Positions 53,656 to 61,707 of a stretch of DNA of 64,000 bases are shown piece after piece. Positions within the stretch are counted from its first letter, which is position 1; each line of letters opens with the position of its first letter. The DNA lies in assembly GCF_014651055.1 (NCBI RefSeq), contig NZ_BMWD01000003.1, positions 356,813 through 420,812 on the forward strand, in the 5' to 3' direction. Origin of the DNA: Streptomyces fructofermentans. Lineage in GTDB: Bacteria > Actinomycetota > Actinomycetes > Streptomycetales > Streptomycetaceae. Position numbers and translations under genes: made by a program. The notes under the pieces are model-generated. The model was not told the DNA's origin, searched no databases, and worked only from the letters and a program-made list of their open reading frames with translations.

Positions 53656-54093
53656 TCAACCGCCCGCGCCACCGCACTCGGCCCAGAGCAGCTTGCCGCC
53701 CTTCGAGGCGCCCGGTTCGCGCAGCACGTGGGCGCCCCATTCCTCGGCGCACGCCCGCACCAGCTCAAGCCCCCGGCCGCACTCGGCGTCGGGTGCGGCC
53801 CGCGCGGGCTCGGAGCCGGGGCCGAAGCCGGGCGGCACGGTGGGATCGGAGTCCCACACCCCGATCCGCAGCCGTCCGGGCCCGGCGGCCCGCAGCCTCA
53901 GGGCGTACGGCCCGCGGGTGTGCCGGTGGGCGTTCGTCAGCAGCTCGGCGGCGAGCAGTTCCGCCGTGGGGACGAGCCCGCCGAGCCCGTGCGTGGCGAG
54001 CACCGCCCGCAGGGTGGCGCGGGCGATGCCCGGTGCGCGTGGATCGTGCGGGAGTTGGAGGGCGTAGGCCCAGGACGGCGATACGGTGACCAT
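53656..54093 (-). CDS. HATPase-domain anti-sigma/regulatory protein
   Basis: This is a 145-residue GHKL ATPase-fold protein of the RsbW-like family common in streptomycetes. The N box is AELLTNAHRHT, the G1-type motif VWDSDP, and the G2-type ECGRGLELV. GGAG precedes ATG 54093. It is divergent from an XRE/DUF397 pair, a recurrent streptomycete arrangement, and probably controls a sigma factor or the XRE protein. Confidence 0.88.
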   Translation of the reverse strand: MVTVSPSWAYALQLPHDPRAPGIARATLRAVLATHGLGGLVPTAELLAAELLTNAHRHTRGPYALRLRAAGPGRLRIGVWDSDPTVPPGFGPGSEPARAAPDAECGRGLELVRACAEEWGAHVLREPGASKGGKLLWAECGGAGG

Positions 54094-54292
54094 GGGAAGT
54101 CTCCCGGTTCGGAGGGGAGTTGGGTGATGTGCGTACGAGTGCCCAGTGACCGCGGCCGCTCCGTCGAGCGGGGTGCTTCTGGGCGGGACGCCCACGCATC
54201 AACGTAGTGGTGCGGAGTAAAGTTCTTACACGGTTTCCATCAAAACCCTGATCAACCACCCGTGTGAGTGAAGTAGGGAGGCGGGGCAACCC

Positions 54293-55138
54293 GTGAGAAG
54301 CAATCCGACGGGTCGTCAACTACGCCTGGGCACCGAACTGCGCAAACTTCGGGAGCGCGCCGGCCTGACATCCACCCAGGCCAGCCGACTGCTGGGCGTG
54401 CAGCAGAACCAGATCAGCAACGTCGAAGCCGGCCGCGCGGGCGTCAGCGCGGACCGCGTCCGCACGCTGGCCTGCCACTACGACTGCGGGGACAAGGCCC
54501 TGGTCGAAGCGCTCACCGAGATGGCAACGGAGCGGGCGCGCGGCTGGTGGGAGGAGTACAGGGAGCGCCTGCCCGCCGTCCTGCTCGACATGGCCGAGGT
54601 CGAACACCACGCCACGCGCCTGCGCTCTGCGGTGACCGTGCACATCCCCGGCCTCTTCCAGACCACGGACTACGCTCGCGAGATCTTCCGCCAGGACGTG
54701 CCCGAGATGGCCCCGCCAGACATCGAGCACCGGGTGTCGTTCCGAGTGAAGCGCCAGGCCGTGCTCTACCGGGAGTCGCCCACACCTCACCGGGCGGTCA
54801 TTCATGAGGCGGCCCTGCGGATGAAGTTCGGCGGCCCCGCGGTGACCCGCGCACAGCTCCAGCACCTGCTGGACATGGGGGAGCGGGCGCACATCACCCT
54901 TCACGTGATCCCTTTCGACGCAGGGACGTTCCCAGGCTCAGGCCAGTCCATCTACTACTCCGACGGTCCGGTGCCCCAGCTCGACACCGTGAACCTCGAC
55001 CAGTCCCACGGCCCGGCGTTCCTCGACTCCGAGGCACAGCTCGACAAGTACCGCGTACTCCTCGACCGCATGGAGGCCAGCGCCCTCCCGCCGACGGAGT
55101 CGAGGGACTTCATCCACAAAGTCGTCCAGGACCTGTGA
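54293..55138 (+). CDS. XRE-family regulator with DUF5753 domain
   Basis: This is a 281-residue protein. The helix-turn-helix covers about 14-70 (LRKLRERAGLTSTQASRLLG, QQNQISNVEAGRAGV), followed by DUF5753 (PGLFQTTDYAREIF, RQAVLYRESPTP, FLDSEAQLDKYRVLLDRMEASAL). It is of the BldB/AbaA-associated type paired with DUF397 proteins. GTG 54293 is preceded by GGGAGGCGGGG. The DUF397 gene starts nine bases after its stop. Confidence 0.94.
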   Translation: MRSNPTGRQLRLGTELRKLRERAGLTSTQASRLLGVQQNQISNVEAGRAGVSADRVRTLACHYDCGDKALVEALTEMATERARGWWEEYRERLPAVLLDMAEVEHHATRLRSAVTVHIPGLFQTTDYAREIFRQDVPEMAPPDIEHRVSFRVKRQAVLYRESPTPHRAVIHEAALRMKFGGPAVTRAQLQHLLDMGERAHITLHVIPFDAGTFPGSGQSIYYSDGPVPQLDTVNLDQSHGPAFLDSEAQLDKYRVLLDRMEASALPPTESRDFIHKVVQDL

Positions 55139-55147
55139 GGAGCCCAG

Positions 55148-55531
55148 ATGCACGTGCTCACCTGGCAGAAGTCGTCCTACTGCGCTCAGGGCAACTCCTG
55201 CGTGCACGTAGCGGCGGAAGGCACCCGCACGATCCGGCTCAGGGAGAGCGGGGATCCGAGCGAGTCCATACTCGGCACCACCCCGCAGGCCTTCGGCGAG
55301 CTGGTCTCCGTACTGAAGGACAGGAGGCCGCCGCGGGCCGCGGACAGGCGGCGCGGACCGCGGATCGAGCTGGCCTTCGGCCCGGGCGACCTCGTGCTCA
55401 TCAGGGAGAGCGGCGACCCCTCCACCGTGGTCACGACGACACGGGCGAAGTGGGACGTCTTCGTGCGCGGTGTGCGGGCGGGCGAGTTCGACCACTTCGT
55501 ACGGGGGCGGGCGGTCGGCACCCGGTCGTGA
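55148..55531 (+). CDS. Double DUF397 protein
   Basis: This 127-residue protein contains two DUF397 units instead of the usual one. The first has WQKSSYCAQGNSCVHVA, IRLRESGDPSESIL and TPQAFGELV. The second has ELAFGPGDLVLIRESGDPST and KWDVFVRGVRAGEFD. Single-domain members are about 60-80 residues. DUF397 proteins act with XRE partners in toxin-antitoxin-like or developmental control. GAGGAG precedes the ATG. Confidence 0.9.
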   Translation: MHVLTWQKSSYCAQGNSCVHVAAEGTRTIRLRESGDPSESILGTTPQAFGELVSVLKDRRPPRAADRRRGPRIELAFGPGDLVLIRESGDPSTVVTTTRAKWDVFVRGVRAGEFDHFVRGRAVGTRS

Positions 55532-56068
55532 CCGCCCCCTTCCCGGGCCCCGGTACGGGCGGGCGTCGGCGGCCTCGATCCTGACACCCCGCCACATTCC
55601 GTCGGCCGCCCGCCGGATAGCCTGCGCGCAGGTCCACAGGTCCACAGGTCCGCAGTGACACTGTCCACCCGTGAGGAGACGGACGGCCCGGAGGACATCG
55701 GCACGATTGACCGGCGCACAGCGGACGGGATCGGGCTCGACGGGAGGGCGGAACCGGCGCCGGCCGCGGGAAGTGGCGTAACAGGGCTCAACGACGGAAC
55801 CACACGTCAGGTTCTGGTTCGACTCCGGTTCGACTTCATTGCCCGGCGTGACCTGCCGTGATACACAGAGTGACAATACGCCTTCTCGGACCCCGTCCCC
55901 CGGGCCCGACTGGGCACCGCGAGGGCCGATGACAAGAGATTCGTACGAAACCCGCCAACCAATGACGTCAAGTCGACATACGACGGCGGCTTTGTCGGCG
56001 AGAATGAGCCTGACCTCTGCGCAGAGTGGCAGGGGATGCAGAACAACCCACTAGGGGCGGTGACTTAC
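55532..56068. promoter_or_regulatory. Upstream region of the T4SS-like operon with 11-bp direct repeats
   Basis: About 540 bp without a convincing gene. Two adjacent 11-bp repeats, GGTTCGACTCC (55816-55826) and GGTTCGACTTC (55827-55837), abut a candidate promoter: TTGCCC (55839-55844), 17-bp spacer, TACACA (55862-55867). The repeat geometry recalls binding sites of OmpR-type regulators such as PhoP. CAGGTCCACAGGTCC direct repeats also occur at 55630-55652. Short frames here have no ribosome binding site. Confidence 0.4.
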
Positions 56069-56377
56069 ATGCTTTTCGCAGCCGAAAAGGGCGACATCAA
56101 CACGATCATCGGCGGGATCGCCCCGGACTGGGGTCCCTTCGGCAGCCTGGGCAACGAAGCGCGGGTGATGATCGAGGTCGTGATGGCGGTCGCCATCCTC
56201 CTTTGCCTGGGTATCGCGATCTGGGGTGCGGCCAAGCAGCGCATCGGCGCGACGGCACTGCGCGACACCTTCAGCGCGGAACAGGGCAAGGGCCTCATCA
56301 TCGCGGGCCTCACCGGGGTCTTCATCATCGGTTCACTCGGCACGCTCTTCACCATTGTGTACGGCATGGCCGTCTAG
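56069..56377 (+). CDS. Two-helix membrane protein, VirB2/TrbC pilin-like
   Basis: This is a 102-residue protein beginning MLFAAEKGDINTIIGG. An N-terminal polar part leads to two hydrophobic helices (VMIEVVMAVAILLCLGIAIW region and GLIIAGLTGVFIIGSLGTLF region) separated by a basic loop (AAKQRIGATALRDTFS). This is the topology of VirB2/TrbC pilins, without their usual cleaved signal. ATG 56069 was preferred over ATG 56036 because AGGGG lies ten bases upstream. It opens a run of six secretion-type genes. Confidence 0.75.
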   Translation: MLFAAEKGDINTIIGGIAPDWGPFGSLGNEARVMIEVVMAVAILLCLGIAIWGAAKQRIGATALRDTFSAEQGKGLIIAGLTGVFIIGSLGTLFTIVYGMAV

Positions 56378-56564
56378 GTGTCCGCCCGCCCGGCGTCCCG
56401 CGCCCCGGCCGGGAGCCCGGCCGCTCCACCCACCCGTCCGTCGTGCCCACCGGCTGAGGTTGCGTTTCCCTGATGTCGAGTCACCACACCGCGCCCGCAC
56501 GGGAAGCAACGCGGCTACCGTCGTACCACGCGGTCCAGCAAGAGGTTGAGGGGGCGTACGCGGC

Positions 56565-57404
56565 ATGAGTCCCGGCGACGAGCACGGAGCACGCGGCGAC
56601 GACGGCGGGTACGGGGGTACCGGCCAGACGCGCACCCGCCTCCCCGACAGTGCCGGGGACCCCTACGGCGGCGCCCGGCGCGGCGGCCGGTCGTCCTCGC
56701 GCAGCCTCGTGACCGTGGTGGGCGTCGTGGTGCTCCTGATCGCGGCCATCGCCTTCGCGAACCGCGGTGGCGACGATTCCGGATCGGGCGACACGGGCGG
56801 GGACAAGGCGGACACCTCCCCGACGGCCCCCTCCGGGGAACGCCCGGTCACGACGAAGGCAGGCGGCATCCCCTCGGGCTTCGCCCAGACCGAGCAGGGA
56901 GCGGAATCGGCGGCGGCGAACTACGCAGTGGCGATGGGTTCGACCGGCATGTTCAAGGTGGACAGCAGACACAGCATCATGGACACCATCTACACCTCCG
57001 CCGCGTCCGCGAAGCTCAAGGAGCCCATGGACGCCGCCTATTCGGCGGACTTCCTCAGCAAGCTGGGGCTCGATGCCGACGGCAACCCGCCGGAGGGCAG
57101 CACGTTCGTCTCGCGTGCCATGCCGGTTGGCACCAAGATCCGTGCGTACAGCGCGACGAGCGCCAAGGTCTCCGTCTGGTACATGGGCCTCATCGGCATG
57201 TCCGGCACCGCTTCGACCGACCCCGTCCGCTCGACGTGGAAGACCTGGACCTTCGACCTCCGGTGGGACGACAACGACTGGAAGGTCGCCGCGGACTCCC
57301 AGGTGGACGGTCCTGCCCCGGTCCCCGGCGACGACAAGGCCGCCACCTCCGATGAGATCAGCAAGGCCGTCGAAGAGTACGGAGGGTTCACGTATGCCCG
57401 TTAG
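56565..57404 (+). CDS. VirB8/TcpC-like membrane protein
   Basis: This is a 279-residue protein with a Gly/Asp/Arg-rich cytoplasmic tail, one helix (LVTVVGVVVLLIAAIAF, about 47-64) and an extracytoplasmic NTF2-like domain. The pattern AAANYAVAMGSTGMFKVDS, VSVWYMGLIGMSG and WTFDLRWDDNDWKVA matches conjugation proteins of the VirB8/TcpC group. It probably anchors the channel on the outer face of the membrane. It overlaps the next gene by 11 bases. The 187 bp before it hold no gene. Confidence 0.75.
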   Translation: MSPGDEHGARGDDGGYGGTGQTRTRLPDSAGDPYGGARRGGRSSSRSLVTVVGVVVLLIAAIAFANRGGDDSGSGDTGGDKADTSPTAPSGERPVTTKAGGIPSGFAQTEQGAESAAANYAVAMGSTGMFKVDSRHSIMDTIYTSAASAKLKEPMDAAYSADFLSKLGLDADGNPPEGSTFVSRAMPVGTKIRAYSATSAKVSVWYMGLIGMSGTASTDPVRSTWKTWTFDLRWDDNDWKVAADSQVDGPAPVPGDDKAATSDEISKAVEEYGGFTYAR

Positions 57405-58707
57405 CCCAAGCCGTGCGCTCAAGCTCGCCGGAGCCTTGGCAGGTGTCCAGACCGCCGCCGTGCTCCTGGCTTCTCGGGCCTACGCCGCACCGACGCCGAC
57501 TCCCTCGAACGATCCCTGTGATCTCATCATCGGCGAGGCCAAGAAGTACTGCGAGCGTGAGAACGGGGACAAGAGCTCGGGGGGTGGCACCAGCGACCTG
57601 GCACCCACGGCCCTCGACCCCCTGGCCTCCCTGGCGAAGGGCTGCGCCGACGCCGCGTCCTGGACCATCGACAAGCTCAGCGAAGCGGTCAAGGACACGG
57701 CGACCGTCGACTTCACGAACCCCAAGTTCCTCCAGCAGTACGCCGTCGTCTTCGCCGCGTCCACGATCCTGACCCTCCTCCTGTGGCTGCTCGCGGTGGC
57801 CAAGCGGGCCGTCCGGGGCGTCCCCCTGGGCACGGCACTCGGCGAGGCGATCGGCTTCCTCTGGCTCACCGTCCTCGCCTCGGCCTTCACCCCGCTGATC
57901 CTCTACACCGTCGTGTCGGCCACGGACGGCGTCGCTGAGGTGCTCTCGAAAACGAGCGGCAACCAGACCGACGCGTTCTTCGGCAACTTCTCCGGCGCCC
58001 TGGACAAGGGCACGGACATCGGCGGCGGCCCGATCATGCTGATCGTGGTGTCGCTCGTGTCGATCCTCGCCGCCGGCGTCCTGTGGCTGGAGCTGGTCAT
58101 CCGTGCCGCGCTCCTCTACGTGGGCGCGCTGCTCGGCACCGTCGTCTACGCGGGTCTGGTCGACAAGAACCTCTGGGGCCATGTTCGCCGCTGGGCCGGC
58201 ATCATGATCGCCGTCATCCTCGTGAAGCCGGTGATCGTGATAGTGCTGGGCCTCGCGGGCGCCCTCTCCGCGGAGGACGGCCCGGACGCCTTCTCCGCCG
58301 TCGTCTCGGGGCTCGCCATCATCCTGCTGGCCATCTTCGCCAGCGCGATGATCTACCGCTTCGTACCGGGCTTCGGCGACGAGATCGCGAACGGCCGCAA
58401 CAACCGCATCATGCAGGGCGCCGAGGGCAAGGCCGCGGCCGCCATCAGCTCCCCCGCGACCCTTGTCGCCCAGGGCATCAAGACCCACAGCACCCGGGCC
58501 GACAACGGCGGAGGCGGTGGGGGCGGCGGACAGCGCCCCGCCAACCCGCTGGCCGGTGGGGTGTCGGCGCACAGCACCCGCTCCTCGAACGGCGGCGGGT
58601 CCGTCCCCGCCGCCGCACCACCGCCGCGCAGCAGCCCGGTGAACACCCCCCACGCCAGCAACTCACGCAACAGCAGCAACAACCGCACGGGAGGTGAAGG
58701 GCGTTGA
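57394..58707 (+). CDS. VirB6/TrbL-like polytopic membrane protein
   Basis: This 437-residue protein has a possible signal peptide (LLASRAYAAPTPTP), a Cys-containing loop, and about seven membrane helices (region 115-340). The Gly/Ser/Asn-rich cytoplasmic tail has repeated HSTR units (IKTHSTRADNGGGG, VSAHSTRSSNGGG). The layout matches VirB6/TrbL inner-membrane channel proteins. GGAGG eight bases before ATG 57394 marks the start. Its stop overlaps the next start (TTGA). Confidence 0.8.
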   Translation: MPVSPSRALKLAGALAGVQTAAVLLASRAYAAPTPTPSNDPCDLIIGEAKKYCERENGDKSSGGGTSDLAPTALDPLASLAKGCADAASWTIDKLSEAVKDTATVDFTNPKFLQQYAVVFAASTILTLLLWLLAVAKRAVRGVPLGTALGEAIGFLWLTVLASAFTPLILYTVVSATDGVAEVLSKTSGNQTDAFFGNFSGALDKGTDIGGGPIMLIVVSLVSILAAGVLWLELVIRAALLYVGALLGTVVYAGLVDKNLWGHVRRWAGIMIAVILVKPVIVIVLGLAGALSAEDGPDAFSAVVSGLAIILLAIFASAMIYRFVPGFGDEIANGRNNRIMQGAEGKAAAAISSPATLVAQGIKTHSTRADNGGGGGGGGQRPANPLAGGVSAHSTRSSNGGGSVPAAAPPPRSSPVNTPHASNSRNSSNNRTGGEGR

Positions 58708-60263
58708 CGACCGAGTCCCACGTGTCCCACGCGATCGCGCCCCGCCGTACGTATCTCATCGGCCGCGCAAGGCCGAACGCGATCGTCGGCCGGAACCGCG
58801 AGTCCGGCGAGATCACGCTGATCATCGCGGGCGCGTTCCTCGGCATGATGTGCGGACTGCTCGTCCCCGTGCTCTCCCTGCGCATCGTGCTGCTCATGGG
58901 CTTCCCGATGCTGGCGCTGGCTGCGGTGTACGTGCCGTACAAGCGGCGGACGTTCTACAAGTGGTTCGAGATCAACCGCAGCTTCAAGCGCAGCCTGCGG
59001 CAGGGGACCGCCTACCGCAGCAACGTCATGGAGTCCGGGACACGCCTCGACGGGCGCGAGGTCGAGATCGGCCCGCCCCCCGGCATCGGACGCATCACCT
59101 GGCTCGCCGCGCCCTTCGGGCCGGACGAGATCGCCGTGCTCCTGCACGCCGACCGCAAGACCGTCACCGCCGCGATCGAGATCGAGGGCCCCGGCGTCGG
59201 CCTGCGCGACAGCGAGGACCAGGAGGCGCTGGTCGACCGCTTCGGCACCCTGCTCAAGCACGTGGCGAACGGCGACGGCTTCGTCACCCGCATCCAGATG
59301 CTCGCCCGTACGCTCCCCGCCGACCCGGACGCGCACGCCAAGGACGTCGCCGGCCGCGGCGACGAGAAGGCCCCCGGCTGGCTCCAGCAGTCCTACGAGC
59401 AGCTCCAGTCGATGGTGTCGACGAGCAGCGAGCAGCACCGCGCCTACCTGGTCGCGTGCATGCACTACTCCCGCGAACTCGCCGCGGAGGCGCACACCAT
59501 GGCGCGGGCCGCACGGCCCCAGGGCGGCAGGAGGCTCGACAAGGACGCCGGGCTCGCCGTCGTCATGGCCCGCGAGCTGACCGACATCTGCTCGCGCCTC
59601 CAGGAGGCGGACATCCGCGTCCGCCAGCCGCTCGGACAGGGCCGGCTCTCCTCGCTGGTGCACTCCATGTACGACCCGGACCACCCCATCGACCACATCC
59701 AGGCCATGACCAAGCGCAACGCCTGGCCGGCCGAGCTGGACGCCATGGAGCCCACGTACCTCCAGGCGAAGACCCGGGAGTCCTCCACCCGTGCGCCCTG
59801 GTGCCACTCCACGGCCTGGGTGAAGGAGTGGCCGATGACCCCGGTGGGCGTCAACTTCCTCGCCCCGCTGCTCGTCCACACCCCCGACGTGATCCGCACG
59901 GTCGCCGTGACGATGGACCTCGAACCCACCGAGATCGCCATCGAGCGCATGCTCACCGAGAAGACGAACGACGAGGCCGAAGCCAGCCGCCAGGCCAAGA
60001 TGAACCGGACCGTCGACCCGCGCGACATCGCCTCGCACAACCGCCTCGACCAACGGGGCGAGGACCTCGCGAGCGGCGCGGCCGGCGTCAACCTGGTCGG
60101 CTACATCACCGTCTCGTCCCGCTCCCCCGAGGCACTGGCCCGGGACAAGCGCACGATAAGGGCCTCGGCAGGCAAGTCGTATCTGAAGCTGGAGTGGTGC
60201 GACCGCGAGCACCACCGGGCCTTCGTCAACACGCTCCCGTTCGCGACCGGTATCCGGAGGTAG
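58704..60263 (+). CDS. SCO6880-family protein: VirB3-like helices plus VirB4 N-terminal domain
   Basis: This is a 519-residue protein. Two or three helices near the N-terminus (about 35-80, PrgI/VirB3-like) follow the start TTESHVSHAIAPRRTYLIGR. A long soluble domain with no P-loop follows. Residues such as GRITWLAAPFGPDEIAVLLH and SSEQHRAYLVACMHYSRELA match what I know as the SCO6880 family, found in actinomycete conjugation clusters. Its size and the ATPase that follows suggest that VirB4 is split between the two genes. TTG 58704 is used, with GGAGGTGAAGGG just upstream. Confidence 0.82.
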   Translation: MTTESHVSHAIAPRRTYLIGRARPNAIVGRNRESGEITLIIAGAFLGMMCGLLVPVLSLRIVLLMGFPMLALAAVYVPYKRRTFYKWFEINRSFKRSLRQGTAYRSNVMESGTRLDGREVEIGPPPGIGRITWLAAPFGPDEIAVLLHADRKTVTAAIEIEGPGVGLRDSEDQEALVDRFGTLLKHVANGDGFVTRIQMLARTLPADPDAHAKDVAGRGDEKAPGWLQQSYEQLQSMVSTSSEQHRAYLVACMHYSRELAAEAHTMARAARPQGGRRLDKDAGLAVVMARELTDICSRLQEADIRVRQPLGQGRLSSLVHSMYDPDHPIDHIQAMTKRNAWPAELDAMEPTYLQAKTRESSTRAPWCHSTAWVKEWPMTPVGVNFLAPLLVHTPDVIRTVAVTMDLEPTEIAIERMLTEKTNDEAEASRQAKMNRTVDPRDIASHNRLDQRGEDLASGAAGVNLVGYITVSSRSPEALARDKRTIRASAGKSYLKLEWCDREHHRAFVNTLPFATGIRR

Positions 60264-60269
60264 GACTCT

Positions 60270-61694
60270 ATGCGGGATCCGCTGTCCGTCCTCACGGAAG
60301 CCTTCACGTCCTTCCTCTTCGGCAAGGTCGAGACGACCCGGCCGCCGGTGCGCACGTCCACCGGCCAGGCCCAGGCCGTCTACCTGCCGACCGCGGCGCC
60401 GGGACTCGGCGACTCGGGCGTCATCATCGGCCGCGAGGTGTACTCCGGCAAGGGCTACATCTACGACCCGTTCCAGCTCTACGGACAGCAGCTCCCGGCA
60501 CCGCACTGGCTGGTCCTCGGAGAGTCGGGCAACGGCAAGTCGGCCCTGGAGAAGACGTACGTCCTGCGGCAGTTGAGGTTCCGCGACCGCCAGGTCGTCG
60601 TCCTCGACGCGCAGGGCGAGGACGGGATGGGCGAATGGAACCTCATCGCCCAGGAGCTGGGAATAACCCCCATCCGGCTCGACCCGACAGCGGCCCTGGA
60701 CATGGGCATCCGGCTCAACCCGCTCGACCCGGCGATCACAACGACCGGGCAGCTCGCGCTGCTCCGGACGATCATCGAGGTCGCCATGGGCCACGGCCTG
60801 GACGAGCGCTCCGGCTTCGCGCTGAAGGTCGCGCACGCGTTCGTGAACGAGACCGTCGTCGACCGACAGCCCGTCCTCACCGACATCGTGGAGCAGCTCC
60901 GCCACCCCGAACCGGAGTCGGCCGAGGCGATGAACGTCGCCATAGACGACGTACGGGCCTGGGGCCTGGACGTGGCCCTCGTCATCGACCGGCTGGTCGA
61001 CGGCGACCTGCGGGGCATGTTCGACGGGCCTACGACGGTCGGCATCGACCTCGACGCCCCGCTGATCGTCTTCGACCTGTCCCACATCGACCGCAACTCC
61101 ATCGCCATGCCGATCCTGATGGCGATCGTCGGCGTGTGGCTGGAGCACACGTGGATCCGCCCCGACCGGAAGAAGCGCATCTTCCTGGTCGAGGAGGCCT
61201 GGCACATCATCAACAGCCCCTTCGTGGCCCAGCTCTTCCAGCGGCTGCTGAAGTTCGGCCGCCGGCTCGGCCTGTCCTTCGTGGCGGTGGTGCACCACCT
61301 GTCGGACGTCGTCGACGGGGCGGCGGCCAAGGAGGCCGCGGCGATCCTGAAGATGGCCTCGACCAGGACGATCTACGCCCAGAAGGCCGACGAGGCACGG
61401 TCCACGGGCCGTGTGCTCGGCCTGCCCAGATGGGCGGTCGAGATCATCCCCACGCTCACCCCGGGCATCGCCGTGTGGGACGTCAACGGCAATGTCCAGG
61501 TGGTCAAGCACCTGATCACCGAGACGGAACGGCCCCTCGTCTTCACCGACCGCGCCATGACCGAGTCGTCCGCCGACCACCTCGCCGACGACGCGCTGCG
61601 CGCGGCCGAACGGGAGGCGGAGGAACGGGCGGCGGCGTTCATGGAACACCATCTGAGCGACCTCGACGACTCGTCCGAGTCCACGGTGGCGTAG
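60270..61694 (+). CDS. VirB4-like ATPase (C-terminal motor part)
   Basis: This 474-residue ATPase has Walker A GESGNGKS at residues 84-91 and Walker B RIFLVEEAW at about 303-311, the VirB4/TraC/TrbE pattern. A conserved HHLSDVVDGAA segment and the C-terminal ending WDVNGNVQVVKHLIT follow. No membrane helices are present. It powers substrate transfer or pilus assembly in type IV secretion systems. It starts seven bases after the preceding gene. Confidence 0.9.
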   Translation: MRDPLSVLTEAFTSFLFGKVETTRPPVRTSTGQAQAVYLPTAAPGLGDSGVIIGREVYSGKGYIYDPFQLYGQQLPAPHWLVLGESGNGKSALEKTYVLRQLRFRDRQVVVLDAQGEDGMGEWNLIAQELGITPIRLDPTAALDMGIRLNPLDPAITTTGQLALLRTIIEVAMGHGLDERSGFALKVAHAFVNETVVDRQPVLTDIVEQLRHPEPESAEAMNVAIDDVRAWGLDVALVIDRLVDGDLRGMFDGPTTVGIDLDAPLIVFDLSHIDRNSIAMPILMAIVGVWLEHTWIRPDRKKRIFLVEEAWHIINSPFVAQLFQRLLKFGRRLGLSFVAVVHHLSDVVDGAAAKEAAAILKMASTRTIYAQKADEARSTGRVLGLPRWAVEIIPTLTPGIAVWDVNGNVQVVKHLITETERPLVFTDRAMTESSADHLADDALRAAEREAEERAAAFMEHHLSDLDDSSESTVA

Positions 61695-61707
61695 AGGAGC
61701 GGCCGAG

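Noticed and set aside
55655..56054. Two short plus-strand frames upstream of the secretion operon
   Set aside because: No ribosome binding site, no conserved pattern, and they overlap the probable promoter region.
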